DNA of 64,000 bases from Methyloversatilis sp. (lineage in GTDB: Bacteria; Pseudomonadota; Gammaproteobacteria; Burkholderiales; Rhodocyclaceae). The DNA is taken from NCBI GenBank assembly GCA_016791045.1, contig JAEUNO010000015.1:246471-310470 (forward strand), written 5' to 3'. Below are positions 1 through 8,270 of the stretch, piece after piece. The notes under the pieces were generated by a model. It ran no database searches. It worked only from the letters and a program-made list of their open reading frames with translations, and was not told where the DNA came from. Made by a program: the position numbers and the translations under genes. Position 1 is the first letter of the stretch; each line of letters starts with the position of its first letter.

Positions 1-266
1 CGCGCCAACCACTGCTCCGAACTCATGTTGTGATACGGCATCGAGGTCATGACCAGCAGGCCGTCCGGCCCGACCGCCTGCTTCAGCGCGGCCACCATGT
101 CGGCCGGCTTGCCGCGGAAGCCGTTCATCGCCAGCCATGACGAATGCACCATCAGCGTGTCGCCGGGCTTCAACCCCGCGCGTCGCACTGTCCGCAGCAA
201 TGCATCGCCGTCGTACGACAGCAGGGTTCGGACCACCCACTTCTTGACCGTTTGCCGAAAGCTCAT
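1..266 (-). CDS. AAC(3)-family N-acetyltransferase, 3' end cut by window edge
   Basis: About 88 N-terminal residues are visible, starting at an ATG at 266 and running off the left edge. The segment GLKPGDTLMVHSSW followed about 30 residues later by VGPDGLLVMTSMP matches the N-terminal fold of the aminoglycoside 3-N-acetyltransferase/YokD family, which transfers acetyl from acetyl-CoA to an amino group. It follows the MBOAT gene by 44 bp on the same strand, at the distal end of the XrtA exopolysaccharide gene train. The likely substrate is therefore an amino sugar of the polysaccharide rather than an antibiotic; that is inference. The catalytic C-terminal half is not in the window. Confidence 0.8.
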   Translation of the reverse strand, partial: MSFRQTVKKWVVRTLLSYDGDALLRTVRRAGLKPGDTLMVHSSWLAMNGFRGKPADMVAALKQAVGPDGLLVMTSMPYHNMSSEQWLA

Positions 267-310
267 TCGAATGTCACGTCCCGTAATGCCTGCCCGAACT
301 GCCACAGGCG

Positions 311-1717
311 CTAAAACTGGAAATAGATGAACGGTACCGCAGTCAGCGGAATCAACCACAGCGCGAGTGCGAACGCGCATCCGATCACGGCCGCATGGCT
401 GGCCGAGGACACGCGGATGCCCGGAAGCGCAGCGCGCCAGCGGCCGGTCAGTGCGTCAACCAGCAGGGCGATGGCGATGACGGCGATCAGATAGGCCGGC
501 AACTGCTGCGGCACATCGGGCGATTCACGCAGTCCGAACATGCCTGCCAGGAAATCCAGTGCGGTGTCGAATTCGTGACACCTGAAGAATACCCATGCAA
601 ACAGCACCCAGAGCTGGGTCAGCAGCCAGCCGGCGGCATGAAAACGGTCATCGGCCGGCCGGCCTTTCAGGTCCCGCCAGATCTTGTGGACGCTCAGCGC
701 GAATCCGTGCAATGCGCCCCAGATCACGAAATTCCATGACGCGCCGTGCCACAGACCGCCCAGCAGCATGGTCGTCCAGAGACTGGCGTACATGATCCAG
801 CGGCCGCGCCGGCTGCCTCCGAGCGGGATGTACAGATAATCGCGCAGCCAGGACGACAGCGAGACATGCCAGCGCCGCCAGAACTCGGTGACCGACGATG
901 CCGTGCAGGGCCACAGGAAGTTGTCCGGCAAGGTGTAGCCGAACCACGCCGCGGCACCGATGGCCATCAGCGAATAGCCCGCGAAATCGAAATAGATCTG
1001 GCCGTAGTACGCCAGCGCGCCGATCCACAGTGCCTGCGTGCTCCATGCACCCGGATCGGCGAATACCGGATCGGCGATGGTCGCGAGGTTGTCCGCCAGA
1101 ACGGTCTTGAACACGATTCCCAGTGCAAAGCTTTTCAGGCCGGCGGCCAGCTGGTCGGCGTCACGGACCTTGGGTATCCGCATCTGCGGAAGGAAGAAGG
1201 TGGACCGGACGATGGGGCCGGCGATCAGCTGCGGGAAGAACGAAATGTAGAGGGCGATGCGCATCGGATCGCGTTCGGCCACGACCTGACGCCGGTACAC
1301 GTCGACGGTGTAGCTGATGGCGTGGAAGGTGTAGAAGCTGATGCCGATCGGCAGCACGAGCTCGAGCCGCGGGAACGACACGCCAAGCCCGAGCGCCAGC
1401 GACAGCCGGGCGCTGCTGTCGGCGAAGAAATCGAAATACTTGAAGAACAGCAGCACCGAAAGGTGCAGCGCAACCGCCACGAACAGCCAGGTCTTTCGAC
1501 GGCCGTCGGTCGATGCCGCATCGATCAGACGGCCTGCAGCGTAAGCGACCGCCATCACGAACACCATCAGCGCAACGTAGCGCACGTCCCAGAAACCGTA
1601 GAAGAAGAGGCTTGCCAGCGTCAGGAACAGGCGCTTGCCCTCCTCCGACCGGAGGCGCCAGTAGATGAAAAAGCTGCAGAAGAAAAAGACCGCGAAGGCG
1701 AGACTGTCAAATGACAC
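311..1717 (-). CDS. MBOAT-family membrane O-acyltransferase (AlgI-like)
   Basis: A 468-residue polytopic membrane protein of about the length of AlgI and other MBOAT polysaccharide O-acyltransferases. The hallmark region is intact: SVTEFWRRWHVSLSSWLRDY with YIPLGGSRRG, then GGLWHGASWNFVIWGALHG, which holds the conserved MBOAT histidine. Such enzymes move acyl groups, usually acetyl, across the inner membrane for transfer to an exported glycan. Its start overlaps the end of the SGNH gene by 11 bp, matching the AlgI/AlgJ-type pairing of a membrane acyl carrier with a periplasmic transferase. It probably O-acetylates the XrtA-linked exopolysaccharide. Confidence 0.9.
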   Translation of the reverse strand: MSFDSLAFAVFFFCSFFIYWRLRSEEGKRLFLTLASLFFYGFWDVRYVALMVFVMAVAYAAGRLIDAASTDGRRKTWLFVAVALHLSVLLFFKYFDFFADSSARLSLALGLGVSFPRLELVLPIGISFYTFHAISYTVDVYRRQVVAERDPMRIALYISFFPQLIAGPIVRSTFFLPQMRIPKVRDADQLAAGLKSFALGIVFKTVLADNLATIADPVFADPGAWSTQALWIGALAYYGQIYFDFAGYSLMAIGAAAWFGYTLPDNFLWPCTASSVTEFWRRWHVSLSSWLRDYLYIPLGGSRRGRWIMYASLWTTMLLGGLWHGASWNFVIWGALHGFALSVHKIWRDLKGRPADDRFHAAGWLLTQLWVLFAWVFFRCHEFDTALDFLAGMFGLRESPDVPQQLPAYLIAVIAIALLVDALTGRWRAALPGIRVSSASHAAVIGCAFALALWLIPLTAVPFIYFQF

Positions 1718-2741
1718 TGAAGAAGTCCTTCCGCTCCAGCAGTCGTTGACCCAGCCATTCGGTGAAGCGGCGCGCGCCCTGCAGGTTCAGGTGCCCTTCG
1801 TTGTTCCAGAAGTCGCCCGCCATGTGGCGGGTTCCGTCAAACGGAACACACGATCCCTGCAGGGCCGCACAGAATCGGCCCGTCCAGCCGCGGGCGGCCG
1901 GATCTGCATTGGGTGGCTGGAAGAAGAGCACCCGATCGGCACCCAGGGATCGCCAGGCGTCGGCGCGCCGGCGCGCATAGGCGGGGAATGCCTCGGCCAC
2001 CGGAACGTCGGCCTCGGCCGCCGACAGGGCGGCGAGAATGCGGTCGAGGGGCACGGCCGCCGACAGCTTGGGCTGCGGGACGAATCCGGCCAGTTCGAGC
2101 TGACGCGCGCCAGACACCATCGCGTGGGCCAGCCCCAGATTGACGTGATGGGCCAGTCCGAGCTTCAGCACGTCGATCAGCCCCTCTGCATCGACCTCGT
2201 CATCCGACAGCGCGATCGCGACCTTGTCGCGCACGCGCACGGCATCGTGATGACCGATCGTGTCATGCTTGTAGAGATTGTCCCGCGCCACAGTCCAGGC
2301 GCGCTCGGTGCCGAGTTCGGCAAGGACGATCGTGTTCCGCAGCGGCCCGCGCAGCAGGCGCGAAAGATGGTAGTCCTGCTCATAGGCAAAGCCGCCAGGC
2401 AGGCTCAGTTGCAGCACCTGTATGTCGACGCCGCCTCGCGCAAGTACCTGGCGCAGCAGTTGTCCGTCGATATTGCGCGCGGTGTAGCTGGAACCCAGCA
2501 GCACCAGCGACGGGCGTCCGGGCAGCGGATCGGCGCCTGCCACGACACGACCGAAACTCGTATCCCTGCGGCCACCGCCGAGCTCGAGCGCCATGAAAAG
2601 CACGCCCTGCATCGACACGAATGCCAGCAGCGCGACAGTGATCCAGCGGACGGGACGCTGCACGCCGCCGGACGAATGCACGACGCAGACGACAAGCATC
2701 AATGCCGCGCCCAGCAAGAGGATCGCGGCCTGCGTCTTCAT
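1707..2741 (-). CDS. SGNH/GDSL-like acyltransferase partner of MBOAT
   Basis: A 344-residue protein with two N-terminal hydrophobic stretches (about residues 5-23 and 33-52) and then a periplasmic domain. LLGSSYTARN resembles SGNH block I with its serine, and NNEGHLNLQG near the C-terminus resembles block V with the catalytic His. The usual Asp three residues before that His is Asn here. AlgJ/AlgX-type SGNH proteins complete the O-acetylation started by an MBOAT protein, and the MBOAT gene overlaps the 3' end. The ATG shares one base with the TGA of the upstream glycosyltransferase (TGATG). Family assignment is by motif only. Confidence 0.7.
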   Translation of the reverse strand: MKTQAAILLLGAALMLVVCVVHSSGGVQRPVRWITVALLAFVSMQGVLFMALELGGGRRDTSFGRVVAGADPLPGRPSLVLLGSSYTARNIDGQLLRQVLARGGVDIQVLQLSLPGGFAYEQDYHLSRLLRGPLRNTIVLAELGTERAWTVARDNLYKHDTIGHHDAVRVRDKVAIALSDDEVDAEGLIDVLKLGLAHHVNLGLAHAMVSGARQLELAGFVPQPKLSAAVPLDRILAALSAAEADVPVAEAFPAYARRRADAWRSLGADRVLFFQPPNADPAARGWTGRFCAALQGSCVPFDGTRHMAGDFWNNEGHLNLQGARRFTEWLGQRLLERKDFFSVI

Positions 2742-4168
2742 CAGGCCGAAGGCCCTTCGGCTGGACTCCGGCGGTGGGTGACCTCGTCAAGCAGCGCAGC
2801 GAACCGGGTCGTGATCGCCCGCCGGTCGAATTGCGCGAGGTAGGCCTCGTCCGGCTCGACGGCACGCGGAACCGGGCTCGCCAGCACGCGGCGCAGCTCG
2901 CGCTCGCAGGCATCGACATCCTCGGCCCCCACGACCACGCCAAGGTTCGCGCGTTGGATGATGTCCGGCGTGGCGCCCGGATCGCACAGCGCGAACATCG
3001 GCCGGCCGGACGCGACGTATTCGAACAGCTTGCCCGGAATGACGCCATCCGAGGTTTCGCCGGTATCGACGATGAGCAGCAGGTAGTCGCAATCCACCTG
3101 GGCCTGCATCGCCGTCTGGTAGGGCACATCGCCTTCGAAGGCGAACAGGTGGCCGATGCCGTCGCGGGCGAGGATGTCGTCGTAGCGCTGGCGGATCACC
3201 GGCTCGACGCCACCGAAGATGCGCACCCGCCCGCGCGCGGCCAGCGCGGGATCGCTGCGCGCGATGCGCCCGAGCGCCTCGGCGAACGCATGACCGCGGC
3301 GGTTCTTGAACAGGCGGCCGGTGTAGACGAATTCGATGCACGTGTCGTCGAACGGTCGCTGGCGCGCGCGGCCGCTGTACAGCTCGACGTCGAAACCATT
3401 GGTCAGCGTTTCCCAGCGCGCGCTCAGGTCCGGATGCAGCCGGCGCATGTAGGCCGTCTTCTGCTCCGACACGGTGACGATGACGTCGGCACGACGCAGC
3501 AGCCGCCGTTCCAGCCACAGTTCCAGGCGCTGGCGCCAGCGCGGCAGCCATTCGCGCAGCACGTCGCCGAACCACAGATCGCGGTAATCGGCGATCCATG
3601 GCAGCCCGGTCTGCCGGCGCAGGCGATGGCCGGCGAACATCGAGCTGAAGGCCGGCAGCGTCGTGTAGATCGCATCGACCTGTCGTTCGGCACACACCTC
3701 GCGCGCCCGGCGCGCGGCGGCGAAGGTCCAGAACACATAGCTGTCCGGGATGTAGATGTAGTGCCGGAACACGTGGCGCACCAGCGCGTGCGCCTTGTCC
3801 ATCAAGCCGCCACCACCGGTCGGCTGGGCCTGCTGGGGGTCTGACTTCGGGCCTGACCTCGGGGCCGGCGCTGCCGACGGGGCCGCAGTCGCGGTGTCGC
3901 CGCGGCCGAGCAGTTGCTTGGCCAGCCGCGCGATGTCCGATTCATAGTCGCGCAGCGGCACGCGGATGACTTCGACGCCGTCGGCTATCTCGCGCAGCAA
4001 CGAAGCGTCGAAATTGGGTTCGAGCCCGCTCGGTTCGACCGTGATGACCACCGGCTTCCAGCCGTGGGCCAGCAGGTGTTCGGCGAACTTGACGGTGCGG
4101 ATGCGGCCGATGGTCTTCAGCGGCGGAAACTCGGCGGCGATGATGAGCAGCGTGCGCGGGGCAGTCAT
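2741..4168 (-). CDS. GT4-type glycosyltransferase with low-complexity insert
   Basis: 475 residues. The N-terminus (LLIIAAEFPPLKTIGRIRTV) and the C-terminal segment GVIPGKLFEYVASGRPMFAL are typical of family 4 retaining glycosyltransferases (GT-B fold), with the donor-site glutamate in the second motif. An Ala/Pro/Gly-rich stretch at about residues 92-122 looks like a linker or insertion absent from most GT4 enzymes. Start chosen at ATG 4168 because it forms an ATGA overlap with the stop of the upstream glycosyltransferase; an in-frame start further upstream would lie inside that gene. Acts in the cytoplasm on the growing XrtA-linked polysaccharide; donor and acceptor sugars cannot be told from sequence. 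Confidence 0.82.
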   Translation of the reverse strand: MTAPRTLLIIAAEFPPLKTIGRIRTVKFAEHLLAHGWKPVVITVEPSGLEPNFDASLLREIADGVEVIRVPLRDYESDIARLAKQLLGRGDTATAAPSAAPAPRSGPKSDPQQAQPTGGGGLMDKAHALVRHVFRHYIYIPDSYVFWTFAAARRAREVCAERQVDAIYTTLPAFSSMFAGHRLRRQTGLPWIADYRDLWFGDVLREWLPRWRQRLELWLERRLLRRADVIVTVSEQKTAYMRRLHPDLSARWETLTNGFDVELYSGRARQRPFDDTCIEFVYTGRLFKNRRGHAFAEALGRIARSDPALAARGRVRIFGGVEPVIRQRYDDILARDGIGHLFAFEGDVPYQTAMQAQVDCDYLLLIVDTGETSDGVIPGKLFEYVASGRPMFALCDPGATPDIIQRANLGVVVGAEDVDACERELRRVLASPVPRAVEPDEAYLAQFDRRAITTRFAALLDEVTHRRSPAEGPSA

Positions 4169-5436
4169 GATTTCTGGATGGCGGAGACGTCCTTGGGGCG
4201 GGGCGCCACAAGGCTGTCGCACAGGGCGGTGAAGGTGGTGATGCGGTGCGACCAGCTGTTCGCCTGCGCGTGTCGCAAGCCACCCGCTTCAAGCCGCTGG
4301 CGCAGCGCATCGTCGGTCAGCAGCGTGATGATCGCCCGCGCAATGTTCTCCGGCTGTTCGCTCTCCACAAGCAGGCCGCTCTCGCCGTCACGCACCGCTT
4401 CGACGGCGCCACCGGCGCGGCCGCCGACGACTGCGCGACCACAGGCATTCGCTTCAAGAAAGACCAGACCGAAACCTTCGGTGTCACCGTCGGGCATCGT
4501 ACGGTTGGGCATCGCGAACAGATCGGCGCTGCGATACGCGGCCAGCAGGTCGGCATCATCGAGCGCGCCGGCGAACGTGATGCTGTCCGCCACGCCGAGC
4601 TGCCCGGCCCGCGCGCGCAGCGCCGGCCCGAGCGGACCTTCGCCGACGATCAGCAGATGCGCGTCCGGCACCGCGGCGAGTATCTGCGGCCAGGCGTCGA
4701 CGGTGCGGTCGAAGCCCTTGCGTGGCACCAGTCGCCCGACTTCGAGCACGACGCGTTTGCCGGTCAGGGCATGCCGCGCCCGGAACGCCTCGTCGACCGG
4801 ACCGGGCGCGAAGCGGCGCGTATCGACACCGTTCTCGAGCAGGCAGATGCGCGCCGGATCGACCCCCATCTGGCTCACCAGTGCTTCGCGGGTGAAGCGG
4901 CTGACCGCGATGATGGCGTCGGCCCGCTGCAGGGTGCGCGCCCGTCGCAGGCCGAAAGAACCGGCCTGGCTCATCGACGTCGTGATCTCTTCGCCGTGGA
5001 TGTAGCACACGACCTTGCTGCCGGCGAGCCGGCGGCAGACTTCGCCCAGCCAGGCCAGCGAATTCAGTTCGCCCAGGCAGACCACCGAAATCCGGTGCCG
5101 GCGGATCATCGACAAGGTGCGCCACGCGACGCCGATGCGCAGCGGCAGATCAATCGTGGCGAAACGCAGCGCCGACACGAAGCGGTTGCGCGGCGGCGGC
5201 ATTTCGGCGGGCCGGAGCAGTCTGACCCGCTCGATCGGGTAGGTCACCCCCGCGTCATGCCGGTCCCAGCCGGGAATCTCCGCATCACTTTCGTAATGGT
5301 GGCGCGACGCGAGCACCGCCATGCGCCCGGCCGGCGCGTGAGCAGCCAGGGTGGCGTAGACCGAAGCCGAACCGCCCCGGATCGGCGCGTAGATATTGGC
5401 GATCAGCAGGCAGTTACCGCTCGCTTCCCCGCTCAC
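4165..5436 (-). CDS. GT4-type glycosyltransferase
   Basis: 423 residues if started at the GTG at 5436, which overlaps the stop of the upstream polymerase gene as GTGA. The open frame extends further upstream, but only as a shadow inside that gene. Begins CLLIANIYAPIRGGSASVY, has the donor-domain segment VVLEVGRLVPRKGFDR and the C-terminal motif TEGFGLVFLEANACGRAVV, which carries the E-x7-E element of GT4 enzymes. It resembles PimB/WcaL-type mannosyl or hexosyl transferases, but specificity is unknown. One of two consecutive GT4 genes late in the operon, probably adding backbone or branch sugars to the repeat unit. Confidence 0.85.
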   Translation of the reverse strand: MSGEASGNCLLIANIYAPIRGGSASVYATLAAHAPAGRMAVLASRHHYESDAEIPGWDRHDAGVTYPIERVRLLRPAEMPPPRNRFVSALRFATIDLPLRIGVAWRTLSMIRRHRISVVCLGELNSLAWLGEVCRRLAGSKVVCYIHGEEITTSMSQAGSFGLRRARTLQRADAIIAVSRFTREALVSQMGVDPARICLLENGVDTRRFAPGPVDEAFRARHALTGKRVVLEVGRLVPRKGFDRTVDAWPQILAAVPDAHLLIVGEGPLGPALRARAGQLGVADSITFAGALDDADLLAAYRSADLFAMPNRTMPDGDTEGFGLVFLEANACGRAVVGGRAGGAVEAVRDGESGLLVESEQPENIARAIITLLTDDALRQRLEAGGLRHAQANSWSHRITTFTALCDSLVAPRPKDVSAIQKS

Positions 5437-6740
5437 TTTCCGCCCTCCCCGGCCGGCGGACCCGGCATCGCGGCACCGAAACCGTACAGCGGATAGGGCC
5501 GTGTCGCCTTGATGTGATCGCGCATCAGGCGCGACATGCACACCGCAATAAGCACGAGGTTGTAGGCGAGATCGAGGAAACCGAGACTGAGGAAGGCACC
5601 GCCGACCAGATAGCCGACCAGACTCACCTGGCACATGCCGGCCAGATCGGCCATCCACGCGTGCTCCGGTGTGGCCAGACCGAAACGGCGCACCTTGGAG
5701 AATTCGCGGTAGGTCGTGAACCAGACCAGCAGGAACAGGAACAGGCCGATGAATCCGTGCTCGCCCAGGATCTGGAAGTAGATGCTGTGCGCGACGACGA
5801 CGAAACGCGGATCGGGCGCGAAGATGGCATACACCTCGGGCGAGTACATCGAGAATCCACCGCCGAACACCTTGGCGCACGCGATGTTGTAATTCATCTC
5901 CCAGACGTTGAGGCGACCCATCGCGGAGGCGTCCTCCTCGTAGGTGTTGATGGTGTCCATCCGTTCGTGCCAGCTGTCGGGCATCAGCGCGACCACCGCC
6001 ACGGCACCGACCACCATCAGCGCCGACAGGCCCAAGCGATTGCGGCTGCGCAGCACCAGCACGCCGCTCATCGCAATGATGGCCAGCAGGGCGCCGCGCG
6101 ACTGACTGCCGATCGCGCTGGCGGCCATCAACACGATGGCCGCCAGCATGATCTGCTTGTAGCGTGGTTTCTCGAGCTGAAGCTGCAGATAGCGCATCAG
6201 CGGAATGGTCATGATCAGCGCGAGCGCCAGTTCATTGTTGCCTTCGAGCATGGTGCCGGTCGGCCCCCATACACGGTGCGCGCCACCGGTCATGATCGTG
6301 AACACGCCGCCCTTTACGCCGTAGTAGCCGAGCGACGCGACGATCACCCAGATCAGATACTGCAGCTGCTTCTTGTCGTTGATGACGGTCATCGCGACAA
6401 AAATCATCAGGAACACCTTCAGGGTGTCCACAAGGTGCGGTCGGGCGAGTTCGGGATAGAAGGCGAAGGGCGTCGACACGACGAGCCAGACGATCAGCAG
6501 CAGCATGCTCACCGATGCGGGCGTCCAGATATCCATGCGCTTCTCGCGCGAAAAGACCCACGACACCAGCGTCGCGCCGCCGACCACGGCAGCAACCGGG
6601 AAATTGACCGCGATGCCCCAGCTCTGCTTGTGCGGATTCATCAGACCGAGCCAGGTCCAGGCCAGCGCACCCGCCCAGGTGTGCTTGAAGGCATACAGAC
6701 TCGCGCCGAACACGATTGCAAGTACCGCTATGTCACGCAT
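5433..6740 (-). CDS. Exosortase A-associated O-antigen ligase/polymerase-like protein
   Basis: 435 residues with about ten predicted membrane segments and a large loop in the middle (GGAHRVWGPTGTMLEGNNEL and the following RYLQLQLEKPR). It matches the family known as putative O-glycosylation ligase, exosortase A-associated (TIGR03097), of the Wzy/WaaL type, which polymerises or transfers lipid-linked glycans on the periplasmic side. Start chosen at ATG 6740 (MRDIAVLAIVFG), which gives an N-terminal membrane helix and an 8-bp overlap with the upstream gene; the longer frame adds a basic non-family stretch. It is the only Wzy candidate in the visible locus. Confidence 0.87.
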   Translation of the reverse strand: MRDIAVLAIVFGASLYAFKHTWAGALAWTWLGLMNPHKQSWGIAVNFPVAAVVGGATLVSWVFSREKRMDIWTPASVSMLLLIVWLVVSTPFAFYPELARPHLVDTLKVFLMIFVAMTVINDKKQLQYLIWVIVASLGYYGVKGGVFTIMTGGAHRVWGPTGTMLEGNNELALALIMTIPLMRYLQLQLEKPRYKQIMLAAIVLMAASAIGSQSRGALLAIIAMSGVLVLRSRNRLGLSALMVVGAVAVVALMPDSWHERMDTINTYEEDASAMGRLNVWEMNYNIACAKVFGGGFSMYSPEVYAIFAPDPRFVVVAHSIYFQILGEHGFIGLFLFLLVWFTTYREFSKVRRFGLATPEHAWMADLAGMCQVSLVGYLVGGAFLSLGFLDLAYNLVLIAVCMSRLMRDHIKATRPYPLYGFGAAMPGPPAGEGGK

Positions 6741-8130
6741 GGGCAGCCCCCACGGCAGCAGGCACGGTCTGACCGCTGACCGGCACACGCGACACGACAT
6801 AACGGTACTTGCCCGACGCTTCGGCCGGGATGGCATCGACCAGATCGATGACGATCGTCACGCCACTGCCCAGCCTGTCCTGCAGGCCCTTGCGGATGGC
6901 CGGCACACTGCGCTCCGCGGAGAATCCATCTCCCGGCACGACGGCAACCCGCGTCTGCGCAAGCGATTCCTGCTCGATGCGGAAGGCCGCCACACCCGGC
7001 TGGTCGCGCAGCACATAGATCAGCGACAGACCATGCATGACCGTGCCATCGGCCGCCACCACGAAATCGGTGCTGCGGCCCTGCACTTCGGCCAGCACCG
7101 GCAGGCCGCGACCGCAGGAGCACGGCTGGTCTGACAGCACGCCGACGTCGCCGGTGCGGTAGCGGATGAACGGGTAGTCGCGCGTGGCAAGGTGGGTGAC
7201 GACGATTTCGCCCGACTGTCCGGCCGGGAGTACCCGGCCGTCTCCATCGACGATCTCGACCACGATGTCCTCGGCCGTGATGTGCATCGAGCCGGCCGGA
7301 CATTGGTGGGCGATGAAGCCGGCGTCGCGTCCGCCGTAACCGTTGGCGACCGGGCAGCCGAACACAGATTCGATCAGTTCGCGCTGGTGCGGATACAGGC
7401 GTTCCGAGGTGACGAACGCCACTTTCAGCCCCACATCGTCGAGCCGCACGGCACGTTCCTGCGCCCGGCTGGCGATCAGGGCGAAGGCCGACGGATAGCC
7501 GAACAACATCTTCGGCCGCATGTCGCGGATGACATCGATGAAGTGATCCACCCGGCTCGCCGACATGTCGAACGCCGGCAGCAGCCGGGTGCGCATCAGG
7601 CGGTCGCGCAGCAGCTTCACGCGGTCCTGCGCGCCCAGTTCGATCGGGCTGCCCCACAGCACGATTTCCGGGTCACCGATATCGACATCCCACCAGCGCG
7701 TGGCGCGCCACTTGGCCGCGACGTCGCGGCTGACCCGCTCGCGGCCGATGAAGAACACCAGCGGCTCGCCACTGGAGCCCCCGGTGTTGAAGCGCGCCAG
7801 CCCCTGCGCGTCGTCGGCGCGCAGGGCGTCGCTGTTGGCACGTATCACTGCCTTGGTGAGAAAGGGCAAGCGCTGCAGATCGGCCGCCGACGTCACCCCG
7901 GCCGGATCGAAGCCGGTCCGGGCGAACAGCGCGCGGTAATAGGGTACTTGGATGCCGGCATGGGTCAGCAGACTGCGCAGCCGATCCGACTGGATGTCGC
8001 GGATCTGCGCCGTCGGCAACCACTGCGAACGGTCGAGTGCCGCATGATCGGCGACGGTGCTGTGCTGCTTCATGCGTTCCTGCAACGGGAACAGCACCGA
8101 CGACACGAAGCGCGTGTACAGCCCGCTCAT
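6733..8130 (-). CDS. PaaK/CapK-like adenylate-forming ligase
   Basis: 465 residues. FNTGGSSGEPLVFF is the phosphate-binding loop of the phenylacetate-CoA ligase branch of the ANL superfamily; YPFIRYRTGDVG and the cysteine pair in QPCSCGRGLPVL are also typical. CapK-like relatives occur in capsule and XrtA exopolysaccharide loci, where they are thought to activate an acyl group. There is no phenylacetate catabolic gene nearby, so a role in acyl decoration of the polysaccharide, or of a carrier, is more likely than catabolism. It starts ATGA-coupled to a possible 37-codon ORF and overlaps the polymerase gene by 8 bp. Confidence 0.83.
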   Translation of the reverse strand: MSGLYTRFVSSVLFPLQERMKQHSTVADHAALDRSQWLPTAQIRDIQSDRLRSLLTHAGIQVPYYRALFARTGFDPAGVTSAADLQRLPFLTKAVIRANSDALRADDAQGLARFNTGGSSGEPLVFFIGRERVSRDVAAKWRATRWWDVDIGDPEIVLWGSPIELGAQDRVKLLRDRLMRTRLLPAFDMSASRVDHFIDVIRDMRPKMLFGYPSAFALIASRAQERAVRLDDVGLKVAFVTSERLYPHQRELIESVFGCPVANGYGGRDAGFIAHQCPAGSMHITAEDIVVEIVDGDGRVLPAGQSGEIVVTHLATRDYPFIRYRTGDVGVLSDQPCSCGRGLPVLAEVQGRSTDFVVAADGTVMHGLSLIYVLRDQPGVAAFRIEQESLAQTRVAVVPGDGFSAERSVPAIRKGLQDRLGSGVTIVIDLVDAIPAEASGKYRYVVSRVPVSGQTVPAAVGAAHA

Positions 8131-8240
8131 CCGGCGCGTCCGGCCCGAACCCGATGCGCCGACACCGCTGTTTTCAGGGCGGACGTCAGCGTTTGCCGCA
8201 GCGAAACATTCATCTGGATACGAAGGGCGTCGAAAGACAT
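8127..8240 (-). CDS. Possible small translationally coupled ORF (37 aa)
   Basis: The 140-bp gap between the glycosyltransferase gene and the CapK-like gene is the largest hole in this part of the operon. It holds an ORF from ATG 8240 to a TGA that overlaps the CapK start codon as ATGA, the same coupling seen at many junctions here. The 37-residue product starts MSFDALRIQMNVSLRQ, could form an amphipathic helix and ends in a basic RVRAGRAG tail. Only a weak purine-rich stretch precedes the start. I do not recognise it. In GC-rich DNA a short ORF can arise by chance, so this is tentative. Confidence 0.3.
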   Translation of the reverse strand: MSFDALRIQMNVSLRQTLTSALKTAVSAHRVRAGRAG

Positions 8241-8270
8241 GCCCTGCAGGAAAAATCGACCGGTTGAAGT

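Noticed and set aside
1-266. Aminoglycoside resistance gene
   Set aside because: The AAC(3)-like fold is clear, but the gene is the distal member of a polysaccharide operon, where this family acts on sugars; only the N-terminal third is visible.
49-330. Plus-strand ORF of 93 codons
   Set aside because: It is the antisense shadow of the AAC(3)-like gene and the end of the MBOAT gene, with no family features.
6733-8130. Phenylacetate catabolism (paaK)
   Set aside because: No other paa genes; embedded in the polysaccharide operon.
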